DNA of 64,000 nt. It comes from Coenobita brevimanus (Eukaryota; Arthropoda; Malacostraca; Decapoda; Coenobitidae). The notes beneath the pieces were generated by a model that was given only the letters and a program-made list of their open reading frames with translations, did no database searches and was not told where the DNA came from. Positions within the stretch are counted from its first letter, which is position 1; each line of letters starts with the position of its first letter. The stretch is taken from the NCBI GenBank assembly GCA_032717465.1, contig CM064691.1, positions 971,815 through 1,035,814 of the forward strand, given 5' to 3'. The position numbers were made by a program, and so were the translations under genes. Below are positions 54,773-64,000 of the stretch, in pieces.

Positions 54773-57708
54773 TCGTGATAATCCATGTAGCCCCCGTAGT
54801 GATAGTCCTCATTGATAGGCCCCGCGCGATAGTCCTCATTGATAGGCCCCGCGCGATAGTCCACCACTGTGGTTGATAGTCCATAGCCTCGTGGTTGATA
54901 GCCCATAGCCCCCCCCCCTGCAGCAGTGTGATAGCCCATAGCCCCCCCCCTGCAGTGATAGCCCATAGCCCCCCCCCTGCAGCAGTGTGATAGCCCATAG
55001 CCCCCCCCTGCAGCAGTGTGATAGCCCATAGCCCCCCCCTGCAGCAGTGTGATAGCCCATAGCCCCTCCCCCCTGCAGCAGTGTGATAGCCCATAGCCCC
55101 CCCGGCAGCAGTGTGATAGCCCATAGCCCCCCCCTGCAGCAGTGTGATAGCCCATAGCCCCCCCCTGCAGCAGTGTGATGGCCATAGCCTGCAGCAGTGT
55201 GATGGCCCATAGCCCCCCCCTGCAGCAGTGTGATGATAGCCCCTCCCCTGCAGCAGTGTGATAGCCATAACCCCCCCTGCAGCAGTGTGATAGCCCATAG
55301 CCCCCCCCAGCAGCAGTGTGATAGCCCATAGCCCCCTGCAGCAGTGTGATAGCCCATAGCCCCCCCTGCAGCAGTGTGATAGCCCATAGCCCCCCTGCAG
55401 CAGTGTGATAGCCCATAGCCCCCCCCTGCAGCAGTGTGATAGCCCATAGCCCCCCTGCAGCAGTGTGATAGCCCATAGCCCCCCTGCAGCAGTGTGATAG
55501 CCCATAGCCCCCCCCTGCAGCAGTGTGATAGCCCATAGCCCCTGCAGCAGTGTGATAGCCCATAGCCCCCCCTGCAGCAGTGTGATAGCCCATAGCCCCC
55601 CCTGCAGCAGTGTGATAGACCATAGCCCCCCCCCCTGCAGCAGTGTGATAGCCCATAGCCCCCCCTGCAGCAGTGTGATAGCCCATAGCCCCCCCCCCTG
55701 CAGCAGTGTGATAGCCCATAGCCCCCCCCCTGCAGCAGTGTGATAGCCCATAGCCCCTCCCCTGCAGCAGTGTGATAGCCCATAGCCCCCCCCCTGCAGC
55801 AGTGTGATAGCCCATAGCCCCCCCCTGCAGCAGTGTGATAGCCCATAGCCCCCCTGCAGCAGTGTGATAGCCCATAGCCCCCCCTGCAGCAGTGTGATAG
55901 CCCATAACCCCCCGGCCGCAGTGTGATAGCCCATAGCTGCAGCATAGCCCCCTGCAGCAGTGTGATAGCCCATAGCCCCCTGCAGCAGTGTGATAGCCCA
56001 GCTGCAGCAGTGTGATAGCCCCCCCTGCAGCAGTGTGATAGGATAGCCCCCCCCTGCAGCAGTGTGATAGCCCATAGCCCCCCCTGCAGCAGTGTGATAG
56101 CCCATAGCCCCCCTGCAGCAGTGTGATAGCCCATAGCCCCCCCCTGCAGCAGTGTGATAGCCCATAGCCCCCCTGCAGCAGTGTGATAGCCCATAGCCCA
56201 GCCCCACTGCAGCAGTGTGAGAGCCCATAGCCCCCCTGCAGCAGTGTGATAGCCCATAGCCCCCCTGCAGCAGTGTGATAGCCCATAGCCCCCCAGAAGC
56301 AGTGTGATAGCCCATAACCCCCCTGCAGCAGTGTGATAGCCCATAGCCCCCCCAGCAGCAGTGTGATAGCCCATAACCCCCCTGCAGCAGTGTGATAGCC
56401 CATAGCCCCCCTGCAGCAGTGTGATAGCCCATAGCCCCCCCTGCAGCAGTGTGATAGCCCATAGCCCCCCTGCAGCAGTGTGATAGCCCATAGCCCCCCT
56501 GCAGCAGTGTGTTAGCCCATAGCCCCCTGCAGCAGTGTGATGGCCCATGGCCCCCTGCAGCAGTGTGTGATAGCCCCCCCCTGCAGCAGTGTGATAGCCC
56601 ATAGCCCCCCCTGCAGCAGTGTGATAGCCCATAGCCCCCCCTGCAGCAGTGTGATAGCCCATAGCCCCCCCTGCAGCAGTGTGATAGCCCATAGCCCCCC
56701 CTGCAGCAGTGTGATAGCCCAAAGCCCCCTGCAGCAGTGTGATAGCCCATAGCCCCCCTGCAGCAGTGTGATAGCTGGCAGCCCATAGCCCCCCTCAGCC
56801 CCCTGCAGCAGTGTGATGATAGCCCATAGCCCCCTGCAGCAGTGTGATAGCCCATAGCCCCCCCCCTGCAGCAGTGTGATAGCCCATAGCCCCCCCTGCA
56901 GCAGTGTGATAGCCCATAGCCCCCCCTGCAGCAGTGTGATAGCCCATAGCCCCCCCTGCAGCAGTGTGATAGCCCATAGCCCCCCCCCCTGCAGCAGTGT
57001 GATAGCCCATAGCCCCCCTGCAGCAGTGTGATAGCCCATAGCCCCCCCTGCAGCAGTGTTTTAGCCCATAGCACCCCCTGCAGGAGTGTGTTCGCCCATA
57101 GCGCCCACAGCAGCTGTGTGATAGCCCATAGCCCCCCCTGCAGCAGTGTGATAGCCCATATCCACACCCCCCAGCAGCAGTGTGATAGCCCATAGCCCCC
57201 CCCCCCTGCAGCAGTGTGATAGCCCATAGCCCCTCCCCCCTGCAGCAGTGTGATAGCCCTCCCCCCTGCAGCAGTGTGATAGCCCATAGCCCCCCCCCCT
57301 GCAGCAGTGTGATAGCCCATAGCCCCACCTGCAGCAGTGTGATAGCCCATAGCCCCCCCCTGCAGCAGTGTGATAGCCCATAGCCCCCCCCTGCAGCAGT
57401 GTGATAGCCCATAGCCCCCCCCTGCAGCAGTGTGATAGCCCATAGCCCCCCCCTGCAGCAGTGTGATAGCCCATAGCCCCCCCCTGCAGCTGTGTGATAG
57501 CCCATAGCCCCCCTGCAGCAGTGTGATAGCCCATAGCCCCCCTGCAGTGATAGCCCATCGCCCCCCCTGCAGCAGTGTGATAGCCTGGCCCCCCCTGCAG
57601 TGATAGCCCATAGCCCCCCCCCTGCAGCAGTGTGATAGCCCATAGCCCCCCCCTGCAGCAGTGTGATAGCCCATAGCCCCCCCTGCAGCAGTGTGATAGC
57701 CCGTAGCC
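54773..57708. repeat. Minisatellite 2, about 31-bp units with variable C-tract
   Basis: Unit CTGCAGCAGTGTGATAGCCC plus ATAGCCCCCCC, roughly 90 copies. The C run varies from about 3 to 11, the main source of length differences. Left-edge units (54773-54893) are diverged (GATAGTCCTCATTGATAGGC) and a diverged patch lies at 57055-57180. The minus strand has G runs in every unit. The long minus-strand open frame is an artefact. Confidence 0.97.
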
Positions 57709-58324
57709 CTTTCCTAAGCTTGCTAGCGTAGGACCATATGAAGTTTATTACTGTTAATGTTGTTTAAGCAGTATTAAAAAATAACATGGACTTGAACTGA
57801 TAACTTTCTGCCTCATAGGTTTTGTGTGCTGGCTGCTGACCCTGTTGTCCTGGCGTATTACTCTCGTCTTTACCCTGCCAAGTGGTGCCGAAGGACTGTT
57901 GGATTTGTACTACGTGGAAACTCCATAGATTTTTGTGCTAGCTGCTCACCCTGCTTTCCTGGCAAATAATCTACTCGTGCCCCTGCCAGGTGCTGCTGAG
58001 AACCAATGGTGAGTGCTCTTACCATTACGAGGCATTTATCTTGGGTGTAAAATGTTTGATATTTGATTAAAAGTTACGTTTATAATTGATATTTATTTGT
58101 TTAAATAACTGATACATCTTGATACTCTTATGCTCCATAAGTGTTGTCTGTGCCTGTAGTTGATCCCGCCATCCTGGCCAATTCTGACCTTGCCCCCGCC
58201 ACATGACAATGAGGAGTTCCAGTCATGTCCATTCACTTGTGCTCTTACGGAGTGATTAACTGGTCCTGCCCCTGCCAAATAATGACAGGATTGTGGTTAT
58301 ACCCCTGCCAAATGACACTGGAGA
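57709..58324 (+). repeat. Degenerate flank preceding minisatellite 3
   Basis: Loosely repeated words CCCTGCCA(A/G).TG.(C/T)... occur near 57880, 57970, 58190, 58270 and 58303, and CCGAAGGACTGTTGGATTTG at 57889 resembles the first units of the array (CTGAAGGACTGTTGGTGG). No gene. Confidence 0.5.
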
Positions 58325-61300
58325 ACTCTGGTGGTGGTGGTGCCCCTGAAGGACTGGTGGTGGTGGTGCCCCTGAAGGACTGTTGGTGGTGGTGGTGCCC
58401 CTGAAGGACTGTTGGTGGTGGTGGTGCCCCTGAAGGACTGTTGGTGGTGGTGGTGCCCCTGGAGGACTGGTGGTGGTGGTGGTGCCCCTGGAGGACTGGT
58501 GGTGGTGGTGGTGCCCCTGGAGGACTGGTGGTGGTGGTGGTGCCCCTGGAGGACTGGTGGTGGTGGTGGTGCCCCTGGAGGACTGTTGGTGGTGGTGGTG
58601 CCCCTGGAGGACTGGTGGTGGTGGTGGTGCCCCTGGAGGACTGGTGGTGGTGGTGGTGCCCCTGGAGGACTGGTGGTGGTGGTGGTGCCCCTGGAGGACT
58701 GGTGGTGGTGGTGGTGCCCCTGGAGGACTGGTGGTGGTGGTGGTGCCCCTGGAGGACTGGTGGTGGTGGTGGTGCCCCTGGAGGACTGGTGGTGGTGGTG
58801 GTGCCCCTGGAGGACTGGTGGTGGTGGTGGTGCCCCTGGAGGACTGGTGGTGGTGGTGGTGCCCCTGGAGGACTGGTGGTGGTGGTGGTGCCCCTGGAGG
58901 ACTGGTGGTGGTGCCCCTGGAGGACTGGTGGTGGTGCCCCTGGAGGACTGGTGGTGGTGGTGGTGGTGGTGCCCCTGGAGGACTGGTGGTGGTGGTGGTG
59001 CCCCTGGAGGACTGGTGGAGGTTGTGGTGGTGGTGCCCCTGGAGGACTGGTGGAGGTTGTGGTGGTGGTGCCCCTGGAGGACTGGTGGAGGTTGTGGTGG
59101 TGGTGCCCCTGGAGGACTGGTGGTGGTGGTGGTGCCCCTGGAGGACTGGTGGTGGTGCCCCTGGAGGACTGGTGGTGGTGGTGCCCCTGGAGGACTGGTG
59201 GTGTTGGTGGTGCCCCTGGAGGACTGGTGGTGGTGGTGGTGCCCCTGGAGGACTGGTGGTGGTGGTGGTGATGCCCCTGGAGGACTGGTGGTGGTGGTTA
59301 TGCCCCTGGAGGACTGGTGGTGGTGGTGCCCTTAGAGGACTGGTGGTGGTGGTGCCCCTGGAGGACTGGTGGTGGTGGTGGTGGTGGTGCCCCTGGAGGA
59401 CTGGTGGTGGTGGTGGTGGTGGTGCCCCTGGAGGACTGGTGGTGGTGGTGGTGGTGCCCCTGGAGGACTGGTGGTGGTGGTGGTGGTGCCCCTGGAGGAC
59501 TGGTGGTGGTGGTGCCCCTGGAGGACTGGTGGTGGTGGTGCCCCTGGAGGACTGGTGGTGGTGGTGGTGGTGGTGCCCCTGGAGGACTGGTGGTGGTGGT
59601 GGTGGTGGTGCCCCTGGAGGACTGGTGGTGGTGGTGCCCCTGGAGGACTGGTGGTGGTGGTGCCCCTGGAGGACTGGTGGTGGTGGTGGTGCCCCTGGAG
59701 GACTGGTGGTGGTGGTGGTGCCCCTGGAGGACTGGTGGTGGTGGTGGTGCCCCTGGAGGACTGGTGGTGGTGGTGGTGCCCCTGGGGGACTGGTGGAGGT
59801 GGTGGTGTCCCTGGAGGACTGGTGGAGGTGGTGGTGTCCCTGGAGGACTGGTGGTGGTGTCCCTGGAGGACTGGTGGTGGTGTCCCTGGAGGACTGGTGG
59901 TGGTGTCCCTGGAGGACTGGTGGTGGTGGTGGTGGTGCCCCTGGAGGACTGGTGGTGGTGGTGGTGCCCCTGGAGGACTGGTGGTGGTGGTGCCCCTGGA
60001 GGACCGGTGGTGGTGGTGGTGCCCCTGGAGGACCGGTGGTGGTGGTGGTGCCCCTGGAGGACTGGTGGTGGTGGTGGTGCCCCTGGAGGACTGGTGGTGG
60101 TGGTGGTGCCCCTGGAGGACTGGTGGTGGTGGTGGTGCCCCTGGAGGACTGGTGGTAGTGGTGCCCCTGGAGGACTGGTGGTGGTGGTGGTGCCCCTGGA
60201 GGACTGGTGGTGCCCCTGGAGGACTGGTGGTAGTGGTGGTGCCCCTGGAGGGTGGTGGTGCCCCTGGAGGACTGTTGGTGGTGCCCCTGGAGGACTGGTG
60301 GTGGTGGTGGTGCCCCTGGAGGACTGGTGGTGGTGGTGGTGCCCCTGGAGGATTGGTGGTGGTGGTGGTGCCCCTGGAGGATTGGTGGTGGTGGTGGTGC
60401 CCCTGGAGGACTGGTGGTGGTGGTGGTGCCCCTGGAGGACTGGTGGTGGTGGTGGTGCCCCTGGAGGACTGGTGGTGGTGGTGGTGCCCCTGGAGGACTG
60501 GTGGTGGTGGTGGTGCCCCTGGAGGACTGGTGGTGGTGGTGGTGCCCCTGGAGGACTGGTGGTGGTGGTGGTGCCCCTGGAGGACTGGTGGAGGTTGTGG
60601 TGGTGGTGCCCCTGGAGGACTGGTGGTGGTGGTGGTGGTGGTGCCCCTGGAGGACTGGTGGTGGTGGTGGTGCCCCTGGAGGACTGGTGGTGGTGGTGGT
60701 GCCCCTGGAGGACTGGTGGTGGTGGTGGTGGTGGTGCCCCTGGAGGACTGGTGGTGGTGGTGGTGGTGGTGCCCCTGGAGGACTGGTGGTGGTGGTGGTG
60801 GTGCCCCTGGAGGACTGGTGGTGGTGGAGGTGGTGGTGGTGCCCCTGGTCGTCTGGTGGTGGTGGTGGTGGTGCCCCTGGAGGACTGGTGGTGGTGGTGG
60901 TGGTGCCCCTGGAGGACTGGTGGTGGTGGTGGTGGTGCCCCTGGAGGACTGGTGGTGGTGGTGGTGGTGGTGGTGCTGGAGGACTGGTGGTGGTGGTGGT
61001 GGTGGTGGTGCCCCTGGAGGACTGGTGGTGGTGGTGGTGGTGGTGGTGCCCCTGGAGGACTGGTGGTGGTGGTGGTGGTGGTGGTGCCCCTGGAGGACTG
61101 GTGGTGGTGGTGGTGGTGGTGGTGCCCCTGGAGGAGTGGTGGTGGTGGTGGTGGTGGTGGTGCCCCTGGAGGACTGGTGGTGGTGGTGGTGGTGGTGGTG
61201 CCCCTGGAGGACTGGTGGTGGTGGTGCCCCTGGAGGACTGGTGGTGGTGGTGGTGGTGGTGGTGCCCCTGGAGGACTGGTGGTGGTGGTGGTGGTGGTGG

Positions 61301-64000
61301 TGCCCCTGGAGGACTGGTGGTGGTGGTGGTGGTGGTGGTGCCCCTGGAGGACTGGTGGTGGTGGTGGTGGTGGTGGTGCCCCTGGAGGACTGGTGGTGGT
61401 GGTGGTGGTGGTGCCCCTGGAGGACTGGTGGTGGTGGTGGTGGTGGTGCCCCTGGAGGACTGGTGGTGGTGGTGGTGCCCCTGGAGGACTGGTGGTGGTG
61501 GTGGTGGTGCCCCTGGAGGACTGGTGGTGGTGGTGGTGGTGGTGCCCCTGGAGGACTGGTGGTGGTGGTGGTGGTGCCCCTGGAGGACTGGTGGTGGTGG
61601 TGGTGGTGCCCCTGGAGGACTGGTGGTGGTGGTGGTGGTGCCCCTGGAGGACTGGTGGTGGTGGTGGTGGTGCCCCTGGAGGACTGGTGGTGGTGGTGGT
61701 GGTGCCCCTGGAGGACTGGTGGTGGTGGTGGTGGTGCCCCTGGAGGACTGGTGGTGGTGGTGGTGGTGCCCCTGGAGGACTGGTGGTGGTGGTGGTGGTG
61801 GTGGTGCCCCTGGAGGACTGGTGGTGGTGGTGGTGCCCCTGGAGGACTGGTGGTGGTGGTGCCCCTGGAGGACTGGTGGTGGTGGTGGTGGTGCCCCTGG
61901 AGGACTGGTGGTGGTGGTGGTGGTGCCCCTGGAGGACTGGTGGTGGTGGTGGTGGTGCCCCTGGAGGACTGGTGGTGGTGGTGGTGGTGCCCCTGGAGGA
62001 CTGGTGGTGGTGGTGGTGGTGCCCCTGGAGGACTGGTGGTGGTGGTGGTGGTGCCCCTGGAGGACTGGTGGTGGTGGTGGTGGTGCCCCTGGAGGACTGG
62101 TGGTGGTGGTGGTGGTGCCCCTGGAGGACTGGTGGTGGTGGTGGTGGTGCCCCTGGAGGACTGGTGGTGGTGGTGCCCCTGGAGGACTGGTGGTGGTGGT
62201 GGTGGTGCCCCTGGAGGACTGGTGGTGGTGGTGGTGGTGGTGCGCCTGGAGGTCGGGTGGTGGTGGTGGTGGTGCCCCTGGAGGACTGGTGGTGGTGGTG
62301 GTGGTGCCCCTGGAGGACTGGTGGTGGTGGTGGTGGTGCCCCTGGAGGACTGGTGGTGGTGGTGGTGGTGCCCCTGGAGGACTGGTGGTGGTGGTGGTGG
62401 TGCCCCTGGAGGACTGGTGGTGGTGGTGGTGGTGCCCCTGGAGGACTGGTGGTGGTGGTGGTGGTGCCCCTGGAGGACTGGTGGTGGTGGTGGTGGTGCC
62501 CCTGGAGGACTGGTGGTGGTGGTGGTGGTGCCCCTGGAGGACTGGTGGTGGTGGTGGTGGTGCCCCTGGAGGACTGGTGGTGGTGGTGGTGGTGCCCCTG
62601 GAGGACTGGTGGTGGTGGTGGTGGTGCCCCTGGAGGACTGGTGGTGGTGGTGGTGGTGCCCCTGGAGGACTGGTGGTGGTGGTGGTGGTGCCCCTGGAGG
62701 ACTGGTGGTGGTGGTGGTGGTGCCCCTGGAGGACTGGTGGTGGTGGTGGTGGTGCCCCTGGAGGACTGGTGGTGGTGGTGGTGGTGCCCCTGGAGGACTG
62801 GTGGTGGTGGTGGTGGTGCCCCTGGAGGACTGGTGGTGGTGGTGGTGGTGCCCCTGGAGGACTGGTGGTGGTGGTGGTGGTGCCCCTGGAGGACTGGTGG
62901 TGGTGGTGGTGGTGCCCCTGGAGGACTGGTGGTGGTGGTGGTGGTGCCCCTGGAGGACTGGTGGTGGTGGTGGTGGTGCCCCTGGAGGACTGGTGGTGGT
63001 GGTGGTGGTGCCCCTGGAGGACTGGTGGTGGTGGTGGTGGTGCCCCTGGAGGACTGGTGGTGGTGGTGGTGGTGCCCCTGGAGGACTGGTGGTGGTGGTG
63101 GTGGTGCCCCTGGAGGACTGGTGGTGGTGGTGGTGGTGCCCCTGGAGGACTGGTGGTGGTGGTGGTGGTGCCCCTGGAGGACTGGTGGTGGTGGTGGTGG
63201 TGCCCCTGGAGGACTGGTGGTGGTGGTGGTGGTGCCCCTGGAGGACTGGTGGTGGTGGTGGTGGTGCCCCTGGAGGACTGGTGGTGGTGGTGGTGGTGCC
63301 CCTGGAGGACTGGTGGTGGTGGTGGTGGTGCCCCTGGAGGACTGGTGGTGGTGGTGGTGGTGCCCCTGGAGGACTGGTGGTGGTGCCCCTGGAGGTCTGG
63401 TGATGGTGGTGGTGCCCCTGGAGGACTGGTGGTGGTGCCCCTGGAGGACTGGTGGTGGTGGTGGTGGTGCCCCTGGAGGACTGGTGGTGGTGGTGGTGGT
63501 GCCCCTGGAGGACTGGTGGTGGTGGTGGTGGTGCCCCTGGAGGACTGGTGGTGGTGGTGCCCCTGGTGGTCTGGTGGTGGTGGTGGTGCCCCTGGAGGAC
63601 TGGTGGTGGTGGTGGTGGTGCCCCTGGAGGACTGGTGGTGGTGCCCCTGGAGGACTGGTGGTGGTGGTGCCCCTGGAGGACTGGTGGTGGTGGTGCCCCT
63701 GGAGGACTGGTGGTGGTGGTGGTTGTTCGACTGGTGGTGGTGGTGCCCCTGGAGGACTGGTGGTGGTGCCCCTGGAGGACTGGTGGTGGTGGTGGTGGTG
63801 CCCCTGGAGGACTGGTGGTGGTGGTGGTGGTGCCCCTGGAGGACTGGTGGTGGTGGTGGTGGTGCCCCTGGAGGACTGGTGGTGGTGGTGGTGGTGCCCC
63901 TGGAGGACTGGTGGTGGTGGTGGTGGTGCCCCTGGAGGACTGGTGGTGGTGGTGGTGGTGCCCCTGGAGGACTGGTGGTGGTGGTGGTGGTGCCCCTGGA
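58325..64000. repeat. Minisatellite 3, GCCCCTGGAGGACT(GGT)n, runs off the window
   Basis: A constant 14-bp core, GCCCCTGGAGGACT, alternates with 3-9 GGT triplets. n = 5 (29 bp) dominates at 58.4-58.9 kb, n = 6-9 at about 60.7-61.4 kb, and n = 6 (32 bp) is almost invariant at 61.9-63.36 kb. The first four units read CTGAAGG instead of CTGGAGG. At least 5.7 kb long; the true end is outside the window. Confidence 0.98.

Noticed and set aside
54747..57674. A 975-codon minus-strand open frame (GYHTAAGG-type repeats)
   Set aside because: Purely minisatellite 2. Frame changes follow the C-run length, and three overlapping frames encode the same repeat peptides in different phases.
51973..57708. CRISPR-like array of regularly spaced repeats
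   Set aside because: Units are contiguous with no unique spacers, and the window is plainly eukaryotic.
59369..63403. A 1344-codon open frame rich in Val, Trp and Gly
   Set aside because: It is the stop-free minisatellite 3; equivalent frames overlap it and no unique sequence or splice context supports a gene.
58325..64000. Chi-like recombination signal (CTGGTGG in each unit)
   Set aside because: The first base differs from bacterial Chi, the site has no known meaning in animals, and any G/T-rich repeat would produce it.

Overview
The window is eukaryotic, intron-rich and very repeat-dense, most likely from an arthropod and probably a decapod crustacean. Three observations support this: a degenerate (CCTAA)n block (the arthropod TTAGG telomere motif), a CR1-like non-LTR retrotransposon with tRNA-like SINEs beside it, and an extreme load of GAT, GATA and AC microsatellites. 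Nothing prokaryotic is present. The species is an inference.

About 0.64-31.06 kb holds one protein-coding gene on the + strand. It begins upstream of the window and encodes a giant golgin-type coiled-coil protein. I reconstruct eleven exons (643-6151, 8637-8908, 10161-10301, 13134-15034, 18445-18613, 21883-22197, 24076-24255, 25013-25146, 26883-27076, 29790-29844, 30984-31055). Their phases fit throughout and give 2964 residues plus a stop at 31006-31008. The Golgi protein lava lamp is a candidate identity but is not proven. The most unusual feature is that many exons carry decayed partial copies of themselves, complete with splice sites, a few tens to hundreds of bases away. One such copy (8327-8434) is fully open and frame-compatible. 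A second, stronger donor at 6157 would allow in-frame skipping of exon 2.

The introns are filled with recurrent repeat families: a GATA-tailed LINE 3' end (about 15 copies), two other LINE remnants, several tRNA-like or SINE-like families, and a 761-bp TIR element. Many microsatellites are the 3' tails of particular retroposon families. From 31 to 38.8 kb lie more repeats and a nearly full-length CR1-like LINE (32673-36031) with endonuclease and reverse transcriptase, broken by a one-base frameshift. A strong acceptor at 38836 may open a 3'-UTR exon of the coiled-coil gene.

From 38.9 to 51.9 kb I see no convincing gene. It contains the telomere-like block, a pogo/Tigger-like non-autonomous transposon (46020-46935), a fold-back repeat (47481-47801) and a GC-rich stretch with an 80-bp tandem repeat (about 49.0-49.56 kb). 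A CpG-rich, promoter-like spot lies at about 50.28-50.41 kb.

The last 12 kb is dominated by three minisatellites with units of about 31, 31 and 29-32 bp (51.97-53.41, 54.77-57.71 and 58.33-64.00 kb, the last running off the window). The very long open frames across them result from units that lack stop codons and are not genes.
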